Positions 45,909-56,300 are shown, numbered from the stretch's first letter. The stretch: 64,000 nucleotides of DNA from Azospirillum brasilense (GCF_005222205.1 NZ_CP032346.1:558001-622000), one strand, 5' to 3'. The notes: generated by a model from the sequence alone, not told the origin. Translations and numbers: made by a program.

Positions 45909-47072
45909 ATGATCCTCGACACCCGCACCCTCGTCATCGTCCTGGTGGGCATCGGCGTTCTGCTGTCCATCGCCGCCTTCCTGACCTGGAGGGCGCACCG
46001 CCACATCACCGCGCTGGCCTATTGGGCCGGGGGAGCGCTGGTCGGCACCGTCGGGATGGCCATGGTCACCGCCTACGGGGTCTGGCCGCCCGCCGCCGTC
46101 GTGCCGCTGAGCAACGCCCTGGTGGCCGCCACCTACATCCTGAACTGGTTCGGCGTGCGCAGCTTCGCCGGACGGTCCATCCCCTGGCGCTTCGGGACGG
46201 CGCTGCTCGCCGTCTTGACCGCGGGCATCGCGTGGTTCGTGGTGGCAACCAACGACGTGACGGCGCGCGTCCTGATCATGTCCGCCGGAATCACCGGCCT
46301 GTCGCTGCTGGCGGCCCTGGAACTGTGGTGGACGGGGCCGGCGGACCGGCCGCGGCGGGCGCAACGGGTCACCGCCCTGGTTTTCCTGGCCCACGCTCTG
46401 TTCGTGGCCGGGCGCGCCGTGCTGACCGCCTGGGGTGGGCCATTGGACAGCATCCTGACACCCAACTTTGTGCAAAGCGCCGGGTTCCTGGAGGCCATCC
46501 TGGCGGTCACCGGCTGGGGCTTCGGCTTCCTCGCCATGACCAGCGAGAAGCTTCAGGCCGATCTGGACCGCATCGGCACCATTGACCCGCTGACCGGCGC
46601 CTACAACCGCCGTGCCTTCCTGAAGCACGCCGAGCGGGAGTTGTTGCGGGCGCAACGCAACGGGGCGCCGCTGACCCTGCTGCTGCTCGATCTCGACCGC
46701 TTCAAGCGGGTCAACGACACCTTCGGCCATCTGGCCGGGGACGCGCTTCTCCGCCTCTTCTCCGAGACGGTCACGGCACGGCTGCGCCGCACCGACCTGT
46801 TCGGACGCTATGGCGGGGAGGAATTCTGCCTGCTGCTTCCCGACACCGACCGCACCGGGGCGGCAACGCTGGCGGAGGCGCTGCGCCGCGACGTGGCGGC
46901 GCGGCCGCTGCCCTTCCAGGGCCACGAGATCGCCGCCAGCGTCAGCATCGGCATCGCCGCCTGCCGCAGCGGCGAGGACCTCGACGCGGCGCTGGCGGCC
47001 GCCGACCTGGCCCTCTACCGGGCCAAGCGGAACGGCCGCAATCAGGTGATGGTCGACGAAGCGACGGCGTAA
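45909..47072 (+). CDS. Membrane diguanylate cyclase (GGDEF)
   Basis: A 387-residue protein. Six hydrophobic helices (residues ~5-200) form an integral-membrane sensor; the C-terminal 170 residues are a GGDEF domain that makes cyclic di-GMP. The site reads YGGEEF, and five residues upstream the inhibitory I-site RxxD is intact (RRTDLFGRYGGEEF), predicting product feedback. DPLTGAYNRRAFLKHAE and LDLDRFKRVNDTFGHLAGD are further marks. It is transcribed against its neighbours between tatC and serS. The signal it senses is unknown. Confidence 0.93.
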   Translation: MILDTRTLVIVLVGIGVLLSIAAFLTWRAHRHITALAYWAGGALVGTVGMAMVTAYGVWPPAAVVPLSNALVAATYILNWFGVRSFAGRSIPWRFGTALLAVLTAGIAWFVVATNDVTARVLIMSAGITGLSLLAALELWWTGPADRPRRAQRVTALVFLAHALFVAGRAVLTAWGGPLDSILTPNFVQSAGFLEAILAVTGWGFGFLAMTSEKLQADLDRIGTIDPLTGAYNRRAFLKHAERELLRAQRNGAPLTLLLLDLDRFKRVNDTFGHLAGDALLRLFSETVTARLRRTDLFGRYGGEEFCLLLPDTDRTGAATLAEALRRDVAARPLPFQGHEIAASVSIGIAACRSGEDLDAALAAADLALYRAKRNGRNQVMVDEATA

Positions 47073-47092
47073 GGCGCAAGGGGCCTTACGCC
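47066..47092. terminator. Bidirectional hairpin between convergent dgc and tatC
   Basis: GGCGTAAGGC / GCCTTACGCC, a perfect 10-bp stem with a 7-base loop, spans the stop codons of both convergent genes. No long T run. Confidence 0.65.
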
Positions 47093-47907
47093 TGCTCCGC
47101 TTCCGTCTCGTCGGCGTCGCCGCGCGTCTTCTCGATGCGGCGGCCGATCAGGATCGACACCTCGTAGAGCGCCAGCAGCGGGATGGCGAGGCCGACCTGG
47201 CTGATGACGTCCGGCGGGGTCAGGATCGCCGCGACGATGAAGACGAAGACGATGGCGTAGCGCCGCTTGGCGGCCAGGGTCTCGGTCGTCAGCAGCCCGG
47301 CGCGGATCAGCAGGGTCAGCAGGACCGGAAGCTGGAAGGCCAGACCGAAGGCGAAGATGAGGTGCATCACGAGGCCGAGATACTCGCTGACGCGGGCCTC
47401 GAACTCGATCGGCAAAGCGCTGGCGTCCATGCCCGGGTGGAACTCGAACCCCAGGAAGAAGCGCCAGGCCAGCGGGAAGATGAAGTAGTAGACCATCGCC
47501 CCGCCCAGGAAGAACAGGATGGGGGTGGCCACCAGGAAGGGCAGGAAGGCCTTGCGCTCGTGCTTGTAGAGGCCGGGCGCGACGAACATCCAGATCTGGC
47601 TGGCGACGATGGGGAAGGACAGGAAGCAGCCGGCCCAGAAGGCCACCTTCACATAGGTGAAGAAGGCTTCGGTCAGGCCGGTGTAGATCATCCGCCGCCC
47701 CTGCCCGGCCAGGATGTCGGCCAGGGGCTGGACGAGGAAGTTGTAGATGCGGTCCGAGAAGGCGTAGCAGACGAAGAAGGCGACGATGATCGCCAGCGTT
47801 GCGTACATCAGCCGGTTGCGCAGCTCGACCAGATGGTCGATCAGCGGCATCTTGCTTTCTTCGAGCTCGTCGTCGGTATCGCCGGTCATGCGCGTTTCGC
47901 CGGACAC
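47086..47907 (-). CDS. tatC: Twin-arginine translocase subunit TatC
   Basis: A 273-residue membrane protein with six helices that recognises the twin-arginine signal of folded proteins. Family pattern: MPLIDHLVELRNRLMYATLA at the start and FPIVASQIWMFVAPGLYKHE in the centre. GTG 47907 or ATG 47889 as start. Last gene of tatA-tatB-tatC. Confidence 0.96.
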   Translation of the reverse strand: MSGETRMTGDTDDELEESKMPLIDHLVELRNRLMYATLAIIVAFFVCYAFSDRIYNFLVQPLADILAGQGRRMIYTGLTEAFFTYVKVAFWAGCFLSFPIVASQIWMFVAPGLYKHERKAFLPFLVATPILFFLGGAMVYYFIFPLAWRFFLGFEFHPGMDASALPIEFEARVSEYLGLVMHLIFAFGLAFQLPVLLTLLIRAGLLTTETLAAKRRYAIVFVFIVAAILTPPDVISQVGLAIPLLALYEVSILIGRRIEKTRGDADETEAEQA

Positions 47908-47911
47908 TGGG

Positions 47912-48451
47912 TCACGCCTGCTTGTTCGTGGTTGCCGCCGCAGCGGAGTCGGCGGAGGCCGGGACCGGCGGCTGGGCCGGGGCCGGGACGAACTCCGCGG
48001 GCGGGGCCGGAGGAAGCGGGGCCGTGACCGGAGGCTCGGTCGCCGGCTGCGGCTGGGCCGCCGTCACCTGCGGCGAGCCGACGGGCGGCACCGGGGAAAC
48101 GACCGTCGAGGCCGGGCCGTCTTCCGGCGGGCTGCCGGGATGGCCGCCGTTGGCCCCGATGTCGGCCGCCACATCGAAGGCGCCCTTCAGCTCCCCCTTC
48201 GGATCGATCGTGTTCTCGACCATCTTCTGGAGGTTCGTGTCGCGGACCTTCAGGGCTTCCTTGCGGAGCTCGTCGAGCTCCGCCTCGCGCATCATGTCGT
48301 CGATGTGGCCCTGAAAGTCGCGCGCGACGAGGCGCGCCTTCTTCACCCATTTTCCCAGGGTGTAGATGGCCTTGGGCAGGTCCTTCGGGCCGATCACCAC
48401 GAGGGCGATGACCGCGATGACCATCAGTTCCGACCATGCGATGTCGAACAT
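47912..48451 (-). CDS. tatB: Twin-arginine translocase subunit TatB
   Basis: A 179-residue protein: short N-terminal helix (MFDIAWSELMVIAVIALVVI), the GPKDLPKA hinge, an amphipathic helix (KWVKKARLVARDFQGHIDD), then a Pro/Ala-rich tail of about 80 residues. Works with TatC in signal-peptide binding. Confidence 0.95.
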   Translation of the reverse strand: MFDIAWSELMVIAVIALVVIGPKDLPKAIYTLGKWVKKARLVARDFQGHIDDMMREAELDELRKEALKVRDTNLQKMVENTIDPKGELKGAFDVAADIGANGGHPGSPPEDGPASTVVSPVPPVGSPQVTAAQPQPATEPPVTAPLPPAPPAEFVPAPAQPPVPASADSAAAATTNKQA

Positions 48452-48499
48452 GGCTCCTCAGCCTTTCGAAGCGGCGCGGGGATGGGCGGCGCCGGACGG

Positions 48500-48793
48500 T
48501 CAGGTGCGGGCCGTCTCGTCCTTCTTCACGCCGGGGTCGGCAGCGGGCGGAACCGGGGCGGGCGGAACCGGATGGACCGAGGACACCGGCTGGGCCGGCG
48601 GGACGGGCTGGTTCGGCAGGACCTTGGAGTCGGCGCCGGGAGCAGCACCCTCTTCCTCGTCCTTCAGGCCGGCCTTGAAGTTCTTGATGCCCTTGGCGAG
48701 GTCGCCCATGACCTTCGGCAGCTTGCCGGCGCCGAACAGGAGCAGGACGATCAGAAGGACGATGACCCAATGCCAGACGCTGGAGAATCCCAT
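48500..48793 (-). CDS. tatA: Twin-arginine translocase subunit TatA
   Basis: A 97-residue protein: [20 protein letters not shown] (helix plus FGAGKLP hinge), then [20 protein letters not shown] amphipathic helix, then a Pro-rich tail. It oligomerises to open the membrane passage. It starts the tat operon. Confidence 0.95.
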   Translation of the reverse strand: MGFSSVWHWVIVLLIVLLLFGAGKLPKVMGDLAKGIKNFKAGLKDEEEGAAPGADSKVLPNQPVPPAQPVSSVHPVPPAPVPPAADPGVKKDETART

Positions 48794-48893
48794 GACACAC
48801 GTTTCCTGAACAGGCAGCCCAATGGCGGGGCGGCACTATGGCAGAAAGGTTCCCCTCCCGCAACGATCGGTCGGGTGAAACCGCTCAAACGAC

Positions 48894-50204
48894 TTAAGTG
48901 GGTGCACCGGCTGGAAAAACGAAGGCCTGACACAGGTCCATGCACACCGAAACGTGACTTTGTTCGGGGGGCAGGAACTGGCCGGGCATGCGGGAGTGCA
49001 GATGCACAGACCCGCCCTTCCCGTCCGGCACGTCGAGGTGGACGAGGCTGGTGCGGCCGAGCAGGCGCGCCGCCATCACCCGCGCCAGGACCGGCAGGTC
49101 GCCGGCGGGAACCGTGGCGGCGGGCTGGGCGGACAGCTTCAGCGCCTCCGGGCGGATCAGCACGTCGACGGCGGTGCCGTCGGCGATCTCCGTGGGGATC
49201 GGGCCGACCGGCGTGTCCACCGCCCCACCCTGCACGACGCCCGCCAACCGGTTGACCTCGCCGAAGAACTCGGCGGCGAAGGCGTTGACCGGGCGGGTGT
49301 AGAGGTCCACCGGGTTGCCGACCTGAACGACCTTGCCGGCGCGCATCAGCGCGATGCGGTCGGCCAGGAACATGGCCTCCTCCGGGTCGTGGGTGACCAG
49401 CATGGTGGCCGCGCCGTTCTGCTTCAGCACATGCAGCGTCTCATCGCGCACCTGCTCGCGCAGCCGGGCGTCCAGGCCCGAGAAGGGCTCGTCGAGGAGC
49501 AGCACCGCCGGGTTGGGGGCGAGCGCGCGGGCGAGCGCCACGCGCTGCTGCTGTCCGCCGGAGAGGTGGTGCGGGAAGGAATCGGCGTAGCCGGCCATGC
49601 CGACCTGCCCCAGCGTCTCCAGCGCGCGCTTGCGCTGCGCCTCGCCGGACAGGGCGGTCAGGCCGAAGCGCACGTTGTCGAGCACCGACAGGTGCGGGAA
49701 CAGCGCGTAATCCTGGAAGACGAGGCCGACACCGCGGCGTTCCGGCGGCACCGCGCCGCGCTCGTCCGCCACCACCGTGCCACCGATCCGGACGGAGCCG
49801 GTCTGCACCGGCTCCAGCCCCGCGGCGATGCGCAACAGCGAGGACTTGCCGCAGCCCGACGGACCGCACAGGCAGACGATCTCCCCCGCCCCGATGGTCA
49901 CGCTGACGTCGTCGACGGCGACGACGCGCCCGTAGCGGTGGGTGACGGCGTCCAGCGCCAGGGCCTCCACCGCGATGGCAGCGCCGCCGCCCTGCGGACC
50001 GAAGGCGTCGAGATGCCGCCCGTTGGTCGGGAGCGTCACGGGCGCGGCCTCGCAGGGGGCGCCCTGCCGCGGGTCGGTCCCACGGCCGAACAGGGCCGAC
50101 GCCTTGTCGCGCAGCGCGGTGCGCAGGCCGGCCGGCCGGGGTTCGGAAACGGCGTCTCCGGTCGCGGAGAAAGAACGGGCGTCGGTGACGGACGGACGAT
50201 CCAT
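48894..50204 (-). CDS. ABC transporter ATP-binding protein (FbpC/PotA-like), orphan
   Basis: A 436-residue ATPase. An N-terminal extension of ~75 residues precedes the cassette: Walker A CLCGPSGCGKSSLLRIA, Q-loop FQDYALFPH, signature LSGGQQQRVALARAL and Walker B AVLLLDEPFSGLDAR. A C-terminal TOBE-like domain follows (VDVLIRPEALKLSAQ). The layout is that of importer ATPases for iron, sulfate or polyamines. No permease or binding protein is next to it; it sits between scpB and tatA, where most relatives have nothing. An internal start nearer the cassette is possible. Confidence 0.83.
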   Translation of the reverse strand: MDRPSVTDARSFSATGDAVSEPRPAGLRTALRDKASALFGRGTDPRQGAPCEAAPVTLPTNGRHLDAFGPQGGGAAIAVEALALDAVTHRYGRVVAVDDVSVTIGAGEIVCLCGPSGCGKSSLLRIAAGLEPVQTGSVRIGGTVVADERGAVPPERRGVGLVFQDYALFPHLSVLDNVRFGLTALSGEAQRKRALETLGQVGMAGYADSFPHHLSGGQQQRVALARALAPNPAVLLLDEPFSGLDARLREQVRDETLHVLKQNGAATMLVTHDPEEAMFLADRIALMRAGKVVQVGNPVDLYTRPVNAFAAEFFGEVNRLAGVVQGGAVDTPVGPIPTEIADGTAVDVLIRPEALKLSAQPAATVPAGDLPVLARVMAARLLGRTSLVHLDVPDGKGGSVHLHSRMPGQFLPPEQSHVSVCMDLCQAFVFPAGAPT

Positions 50205-50312
50205 GGCGGTCCCAGTCTGAAGCGGCCCGGGGGTCGTTTGATGGCGGTCGATTGACCTTAGTACCGGTGCGCCGACCCTGATGCAAATGGTTCTTATTTT
50301 CGAGCGTTTCGC

Positions 50313-50966
50313 TCAGGTATCGGAATCGTCAGTGTTTTCCGATGGTTCCGCGTCCTCCAGCCCGGCCCCGCCGATGCCCAGCAGCACCGGCCGCGAATCG
50401 AGCAGGCCGGCGGCGCGCAGATCCTCGACGCCCGGTAGGTCGCGCAGCGTCTCCAGGCCGAAATGGTCGAGGAAATGGTCGGTGGTGATCCAGGTCAGCG
50501 GGCGCCCCGGCGTCTCGCGGCGGCGGCCCGGCCGGATCCAGCCGTTCTCCATCAGGATGTCCAGCGTGCCCTTGCTGGTCGCCACGCCGCGGATCGCCTC
50601 GATCTCCGCGCGGGTCACCGGCTGGTGGTAGGCGATGATCGCCAGCGTCTCGATGGCGGCGCGGGACAGCTTCTTGGAAACCTCCTCCTCCGGCCGCAGC
50701 AGCGGGGCGAGGTCCACCGCCGTGCGGAAGGACCAGCCGGCGCCGGTGCGGATCAGGTTCACCCCGCGCGCCGCGTAATGGACGCGCAGTTCCTCCAGCA
50801 GCGCCCGCACGTCGGCGTCGCGGGTCAGCCGCCTTCCCAGCGTCTCCTCGTCCAGCGGGTCTGCTGAGGCGAACAGCAAAGCTTCCAGCAGGCGCAGATC
50901 GCGCAACCGCTGCTCGACCTCCTCCGGATTCTCGATTTCCTGGATCATGCCGTCGGGTCCGCTCAT
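50313..50966 (-). CDS. scpB: Segregation and condensation protein B
   Basis: A 217-residue winged-helix protein; with ScpA it forms the kleisin part of the SMC condensin. LLEALLFASADPLDEETLGR and LSRAAIETLAIIAYHQPVTR, then AEIEAIRGVATSKGTL, are family signatures. Start overlaps the scpA stop by four bases. Confidence 0.95.
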   Translation of the reverse strand: MSGPDGMIQEIENPEEVEQRLRDLRLLEALLFASADPLDEETLGRRLTRDADVRALLEELRVHYAARGVNLIRTGAGWSFRTAVDLAPLLRPEEEVSKKLSRAAIETLAIIAYHQPVTRAEIEAIRGVATSKGTLDILMENGWIRPGRRRETPGRPLTWITTDHFLDHFGLETLRDLPGVEDLRAAGLLDSRPVLLGIGGAGLEDAEPSENTDDSDT

Positions 50967-51769
50967 TCCTCGTCGCCCTGCTCATGCCGGCGCGATGCCC
51001 GGCGGACGTAGATGGGGGAAAAGGCACCGTCCTGGCGAAGCTCCACACGGCCCGCCTTGGCCAGCTCCAGCGTCGCCGCGAAATGGGCGGCCAGCGCCGA
51101 GCGGGTCAGCAGCCCGCCGCGCACGCCGTCCGGCAGGAAACTCGACAGGGTGGCCCAGTCCGGCATGCGGCCCAGCAGCTCGGACAGGCGGCGCACCGCG
51201 TCCTCCAGTGAATAGAGGCGCACCGGCTCGATGTGCAGGACGCCGCCCTCCTGCCGCTTCTTGTGCTCGCCGTAGGCCTTCAGCAGGTCGTAGAGCGTCA
51301 CCTGGAAGACCGACTTGCGCAGGATGTCGAGGTCCTCCGGAGCGCCGCGGGCGAAGCGGTCCACCCCGAGCTGCGGGCGGGCGAACAGTTTGGCCGCCGC
51401 CCCCTTCATCGCCTCCAGCCGCTGGAGCTGGAAGGCCAGCGCCGCCGCCATGTCCTCGCCCGAGGGCTCCTCGTCCTCGACCTCCGGGATCAGCAGGCGG
51501 GACTTCAGGTAGGCCAGCCACGCCGCCATGACGAGATAGTCCGCCGCCAGCTCCAGCCGCACCTTCCGCGCCTCGGCGATGAAGGCGAGATACTGGTCGG
51601 CGAGCTGGAGGATGGAGATCTTCGTCAGGTCCACCTTCTGCTCGCGCCCCAGCGCCAGCAGCATGTCGAGCGGCCCTTCGAACCCGTCCAGGACGAGGAC
51701 GAGCTGTTCCGCCGGGGTGACGGCCTCGGGGGCCTCGTCCTCGTGATCCGGGAGATTCCTGCCGACCAT
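50963..51769 (-). CDS. scpA: Segregation and condensation protein A
   Basis: A 268-residue kleisin. LDGFEGPLDMLLALGREQKV and DLTKISILQLADQYLAFIAE at the N-terminus bind SMC; YLVMAAWLAYLKSRLLIPE is conserved. Overlaps scpB, 5 bases after the M50 protease gene. Confidence 0.95.
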   Translation of the reverse strand: MVGRNLPDHEDEAPEAVTPAEQLVLVLDGFEGPLDMLLALGREQKVDLTKISILQLADQYLAFIAEARKVRLELAADYLVMAAWLAYLKSRLLIPEVEDEEPSGEDMAAALAFQLQRLEAMKGAAAKLFARPQLGVDRFARGAPEDLDILRKSVFQVTLYDLLKAYGEHKKRQEGGVLHIEPVRLYSLEDAVRRLSELLGRMPDWATLSSFLPDGVRGGLLTRSALAAHFAATLELAKAGRVELRQDGAFSPIYVRRASRRHEQGDEE

Positions 51770-51773
51770 GCCG

Positions 51774-52466
51774 TCAGTTGCCGCTGAGGATGCGGATCAG
51801 CTCGATCATGTAATCGACCGGCGGGCCGAGGACCCAGGAGAAGACGCTGAGGTCCATGCCAAGCTCCCGCCCGATGAAGGGCAGCAGGAAGAAGGCGCCG
51901 ATCAGGATCAGCATGCCGTACTTCTCCAGCCGGGCCAGGGGGAAGGCCAGCGCGTCGGGCAGGATGCCGACCGCCACGCGCCCGCCGTCAAGCGGCGGCA
52001 GCGGGATCATGTTGAAGACCATCAGCACGACGTTGACGAGGACCGACACCTCAAGCGCGGCGCGGACCCACAGCTCAGTCGCCCCGCCCTGCGGGCTGGT
52101 GAAGCCCCAGATGATCGCGGAGACCAGCGCCAGGACGAAATTCACCCCCGGCCCGGCCAGCGCCACCCACACCATGTCGCGGCGCGGGTGGTGCAGACGC
52201 CCGAAATTCACCGGGACCGGCTTGGCCCAGCCGAAGACGAAGCCGGTGGTGAAGTACATCACCGCCGGCAGAACCACCGTGCCCAGGGGGTCGATGTGGC
52301 GGATCGGGTTCAGGGTCACCCGGCCCAGCCGCCACGCCGTGTCGTCGCCGCGCCACATCGCCACGAAGCCGTGCGCCGCCTCGTGCATCGTGATGGCGAG
52401 GATCGCGGGGATGGCGACCGCAAAGATCATCGGTATGCGGTCGATAAGACCTTCCAGCACGCGCAT
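51774..52466 (-). CDS. Site-2 protease (M50 family) membrane metalloprotease
   Basis: A 230-residue membrane protein with six helices. Zinc site HEAAH in ITMHEAAHGFVAMWRGDD and the third ligand Asp in NMIPLPPLDGGRVAV identify the S2P/M50 family. The small size and absence of a PDZ domain match the minimal archaeal/bacterial type. Substrate unknown. It is placed between nagZ and scpA in the operon. Confidence 0.93.
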   Translation of the reverse strand: MRVLEGLIDRIPMIFAVAIPAILAITMHEAAHGFVAMWRGDDTAWRLGRVTLNPIRHIDPLGTVVLPAVMYFTTGFVFGWAKPVPVNFGRLHHPRRDMVWVALAGPGVNFVLALVSAIIWGFTSPQGGATELWVRAALEVSVLVNVVLMVFNMIPLPPLDGGRVAVGILPDALAFPLARLEKYGMLILIGAFFLLPFIGRELGMDLSVFSWVLGPPVDYMIELIRILSGN

Positions 52467-52514
52467 CTCTCCCGTTGCGCCCCCCGGAGTCGCCGGGGAA
52501 GCCTGAGCATGGCT

Positions 52515-53597
52515 CTAAACCTGGGGAGTTCCCAGCAATTCCGCCAGACGCGCCCGCAGGTCGTCGGCGTCCACCGGCTGCGCCGGCCCGCGCAGCGCCT
52601 CCGCCCGCGCCCAGCGTCGGACGGCCTCCCCGCTCATCGCCGGGACGCCCTCGGCCACCGCCACCATCTCCTCCATCGCGCCGTTGCAATGGAGCACGAC
52701 GTCCAGCCCGGCCACCAGGACCGCTTCCGCGCGGCCGCGCATGCCGCCGGCCAGCGCGCCCATCGACAGGTCGTCGCTGAACAGCAGCCCGCCGAAGCCG
52801 ATGGGGGCGCCGCGCACGACGTCGCGCACCACGATTGCCGACGTGCTGGCGGGCTGGTCCGGATCGATGGCCTTCAGCACCACATGGGCGACCATGCCCA
52901 GCGGCATGTCGGCCAGGGCGCGGAAAGGCGCGAAGTCGGTGGCCTCCAGCGCCGCGCGCGGGGCGTCCACCACCGGCAGCTCTGCGTGGCTGTCGGTAAA
53001 GGCCCGGCCATGGCCGGGCAGATGCTTGACCACCGGCAGCACGCCGCCGGCCATCAGCCCCTCGCAGGTCGCCCGCGCCAGATCGGCCACGCGGGCCGGA
53101 TCGCCGCAGAAGGCGCGGTCGCCGATGATGTCGTGGGCGCCCTCCACCGGCACGTCGCAGACCGGGGCGCAATCCACCGTCACGCCGCAATCGGCCAGCA
53201 TCAGCGCCAGCAGCCGGGCGTTGATCCGGGCGGCCTCCCGCCCGGCGGCGATGTCGCGGGCGGCGAGATCGCCGAAGGCGCGCATCGCCGGAAAGGCCGG
53301 CCAGTGCGGCGGGCGCATGCGGGCGACCCGTCCCCCCTCCTGGTCGATCAGCACGGGGGCGTCGGCGCGGCCCACCGCCGCGCGCATCTCCGCCACCAGC
53401 GCGCGGACCTGCTCCGGCGTGTCGCAGTTGCGCCGGAACAGGATGAAGCCCAGCGGATCGGCGTCGCGGAAGAAGGCGCGCTCGTCCGCGGTCAAGGCGG
53501 TGCCGGCGGCGCCGAACACCACCGCACGATGGGGTCCGGACGCGTTTCGGGCGTTCGGCAGAACCGGATCAGGGACGGACAACCACACACCCCACAT
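52515..53597 (-). CDS. nagZ: Beta-N-acetylhexosaminidase NagZ
   Basis: A 360-residue GH3 enzyme that removes GlcNAc from cell-wall recycling fragments. Catalytic loop KHLPGHGRAFTDSHAELP gives the His-Asp pair (KHFPGHG..D.H family form); the nucleophile Asp is in LLFSDDLSMGAL. The N-terminus overlaps the SPOR gene stop by about 28 bases. Cytoplasmic. Confidence 0.94.
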   Translation of the reverse strand: MWGVWLSVPDPVLPNARNASGPHRAVVFGAAGTALTADERAFFRDADPLGFILFRRNCDTPEQVRALVAEMRAAVGRADAPVLIDQEGGRVARMRPPHWPAFPAMRAFGDLAARDIAAGREAARINARLLALMLADCGVTVDCAPVCDVPVEGAHDIIGDRAFCGDPARVADLARATCEGLMAGGVLPVVKHLPGHGRAFTDSHAELPVVDAPRAALEATDFAPFRALADMPLGMVAHVVLKAIDPDQPASTSAIVVRDVVRGAPIGFGGLLFSDDLSMGALAGGMRGRAEAVLVAGLDVVLHCNGAMEEMVAVAEGVPAMSGEAVRRWARAEALRGPAQPVDADDLRARLAELLGTPQV

Positions 53598-54543
53598 TCT
53601 GGGACTTGAGCTGGGCGCAGACCGACTTGGCGCGCTCCTCGTCGAGGCCGACGCCCTGGATGCGGTAGAAGATGCCCTTCTCGCCCAGATCGGCCTTGGC
53701 CACCTGCATGGACAGACCGCCGAGCGCCGCGCCGTAGCGGCTGGTCAGGCGCTTCCATTCCGTCGAGGCCTCGGCCTCGCTGCGCACCGCGGCAAGCTGG
53801 ACGCGCCAGTTCCCACCGCCCGACGCCTTGGCCGGAGCGGGCGCCGGTTGCGGAGCCGGGGCGGCGGCCACCGGCGGCGCGGGCTGCGGCTTGGGCGCCG
53901 CGGCCGGCGGAGCCTGGGGCGGCGTCTGGGCCTGCGGCGGAGCCGGCACCGGCTTGGCCGCGGGCGGCGGGGCCGCCTTGGGGGCCGGGGCCGCCGGTGC
54001 CGGGGCCGCCGGTGCCGGGGCCGGAAGCGCGGCGACAGCGGGCGGCGGGGCCGGAGAAGCGGCCGGCGGCGGGGGCGCGGCCCCCTCCCCGTCCTGGCGC
54101 GGCACCGTGGTGGTGGAGCCCGGCGGGGGCGGCGGCAGCTGGGCCACCGCGGGCGCCTCCGGCAGGGTCGGCGACGGCGGCACCTGGGGGGCCACGACCG
54201 GCCGCGGCAGCGGCTCCTCCGGCGGCGGCAGCAGGCGCTCGATCTGCGATTTCGACCCGCGGTCGTTCAGCCGCTCGTAGACCAGCTTGTCCTGGTGCGG
54301 CACTTCCATGCCGCCGGGCTGCTCCGGACGGGCCTTGGTCGGCGCGCTGTCGGCCATCAGCAGCGGCGGACCGCCGTCCGGCGTGCTCTGCCCCTTGCCG
54401 CTGTAGACCACGACGATCGCGCCGGCGAAGGCAACGATGCCGACCACGGCCAGACCGAGGCCGAGCAGACCGCGCCGACCTCCCCGCTGCGGCGGCGTGC
54501 CGTAGGGATCGCTGGCGTGGTTGACATCGCCCTCGTACCTCAT
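53569..54543 (-). CDS. SPOR-domain membrane protein
   Basis: A 324-residue protein: a short cytoplasmic N-terminus, one helix ([20 protein letters not shown]), a very long Pro/Ala-rich periplasmic linker, and a C-terminal SPOR domain ([20 protein letters not shown], then [20 protein letters not shown]). SPOR domains bind denuded glycan strands at the septum, so a cell division role is likely. ATGA overlap with argS. Confidence 0.88.
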   Translation of the reverse strand: MRYEGDVNHASDPYGTPPQRGGRRGLLGLGLAVVGIVAFAGAIVVVYSGKGQSTPDGGPPLLMADSAPTKARPEQPGGMEVPHQDKLVYERLNDRGSKSQIERLLPPPEEPLPRPVVAPQVPPSPTLPEAPAVAQLPPPPPGSTTTVPRQDGEGAAPPPPAASPAPPPAVAALPAPAPAAPAPAAPAPKAAPPPAAKPVPAPPQAQTPPQAPPAAAPKPQPAPPVAAAPAPQPAPAPAKASGGGNWRVQLAAVRSEAEASTEWKRLTSRYGAALGGLSMQVAKADLGEKGIFYRIQGVGLDEERAKSVCAQLKSQNVGCVVVRP

Positions 54544-56300
54544 GACCGCATTTCCTCCACCGGCTCGACGCCCATCACGGCGAGGCCGGAGGCGATCACC
54601 GTGGCGACCGCGCTGACCAGCGCCAGACGGGCCACCGTCACCTCCTCGTCGCCGTCGATCAGGAAGCGCAGGCTGGTGTCGTCGCGGCCCTTGTTCCACA
54701 GCGCGTGGAAGTCGCTGGCGAGGTCGTACAGGTAGAAGGCCACGCGGTGCGGCTCATGCGCCTCGGCGGCGGACTCGACCAGGCGCGGCCAGGTCGCCAT
54801 GCGCTTGGCCAGCGCCATCTCCTCCTCGCTGTCGAGACGGGCGAGGTTGGCCTTGGCGGCCAGGGCCGCCAGCGACAGGTCGGCCCCCGGCAGCGCCGTC
54901 GCGGCGTGGCGCAGGACCGAGCGGCAGCGGGCGTGGGCGTACTGCACGTAGAAGACCGGGTTGTCCTTCGACTGCTCGACGACCTTGGCAAAGTCGAAGT
55001 CCAGCGTCTGGTCGTTGCGGCGGGTCAGCATGATGAAGCGAACGACGTCGCGGCCGACCTCCTCGATCACGTCGCGCAGCGTCACGAAGGTGCCGGCGCG
55101 CTTGGACATCTTCACCGGCTCGCCGTTCTTCATCAGATGGACGAGCTGGCACAGCTTCACGTCCAGCGACGCCTTGCCCTCGGTGATCGCCGTGGTCGCC
55201 GCCTGCATGCGCTTGACGTAGCCGCCATGGTCGGCGCCCCACACGTCGATCTGCAGGTCGAAGCCGCGGCGGTGCTTGTCGTAGTGATAGGCGATGTCGT
55301 TGGAGAAGTAGGTGAAGGACCCGTCCGACTTCTTCAGCGGGCGGTCGACGTCATCGCCGAAGTCGGTGGACTTGAACAGGGTCTGCGGGCGCGGCTCCCA
55401 GTCGTCGGGCTTCTTGCCCTTCGGCGGCTCCAGCACGCCGACATAGATCAGGCCGCGGTCCTCCAGCGCCTTCAGCGCCGTGTCCACCGCCCCGGCCTTC
55501 ACGAGCGCGCGCTCGGAGCTGTAGACGTCCATGTGGACGCCGAGGACGCCGAGGTCCTCCTTGATCCATTCCATGATCGTGGCGATGGCGAAGTCGCGGC
55601 AGGCCGGCAGCCAGTCGGCCTCGTCCGCCCCGACCCACTTGTTGCCGTCGCGCTCGGCCAGGGCCTGCCCGACCTCCTTCAGATACTCGCCCGGATAGAG
55701 GCCCGCCGGAATCTCGCCGATGTCCTCGCCCAGCGCCTCGCGGTAGCGCAGGAAGGTGGAGCGGCCCAGCACGTCGACCTGGGCGCCGGCGTCGTTGATG
55801 TAATATTCACGGGCGACGGCGTAGCCGGCCTTCTCGAGCAGCGCGGCCAGCGCGTCGCCGAAGACGGCGCCGCGGCCATGGGCCGCGTGCAGCGGGCCGG
55901 TGGGGTTGGCCGACACGTATTCGACGTTCACCGGGCGCTGACCGCCCAGCGTGCTCTCGCCATAGGCGGTGCCGGTGGTCAGCACGTCGCGGATGCGGTC
56001 GCGCCAGACATCGGCCGTCAGGCGCAGGTTCACGAAGCCCGGACCGGCGATCTCGGCGCTCGCCACGTCGGGGCGGGTCTTCAGCTTCGCCACCAACAGC
56101 TCGGCCAGCGCGCGGGGCGGCTTGCCCGCCGGCTTGGCCAGGATCATCGCCGCGTTGGTCGACAGGTCGCCGTGCGCCGCCTCGCGCGGCGGCTCCACCG
56201 TCAGGCGCGCGGTGTCGAGCCCCGCCGGGATCTGGCCCTCGGCGGCCAGCTCGTCCAGCAGCTTGCGGATGTCGTTCTCGAAGACCTTGAAGATGTTCAT
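54540..56300 (-). CDS. argS: Arginyl-tRNA synthetase
   Basis: A 586-residue class I synthetase. HIGH motif as [10 protein letters not shown] in [22 protein letters not shown] in [18 protein letters not shown]. The anticodon-binding DALR domain ends at ..[14 protein letters not shown]. Normal length. Overlaps the SPOR gene and lies 74 bases after dgt. Confidence 0.97.
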   Translation of the reverse strand: MNIFKVFENDIRKLLDELAAEGQIPAGLDTARLTVEPPREAAHGDLSTNAAMILAKPAGKPPRALAELLVAKLKTRPDVASAEIAGPGFVNLRLTADVWRDRIRDVLTTGTAYGESTLGGQRPVNVEYVSANPTGPLHAAHGRGAVFGDALAALLEKAGYAVAREYYINDAGAQVDVLGRSTFLRYREALGEDIGEIPAGLYPGEYLKEVGQALAERDGNKWVGADEADWLPACRDFAIATIMEWIKEDLGVLGVHMDVYSSERALVKAGAVDTALKALEDRGLIYVGVLEPPKGKKPDDWEPRPQTLFKSTDFGDDVDRPLKKSDGSFTYFSNDIAYHYDKHRRGFDLQIDVWGADHGGYVKRMQAATTAITEGKASLDVKLCQLVHLMKNGEPVKMSKRAGTFVTLRDVIEEVGRDVVRFIMLTRRNDQTLDFDFAKVVEQSKDNPVFYVQYAHARCRSVLRHAATALPGADLSLAALAAKANLARLDSEEEMALAKRMATWPRLVESAAEAHEPHRVAFYLYDLASDFHALWNKGRDDTSLRFLIDGDEEVTVARLALVSAVATVIASGLAVMGVEPVEEMRS

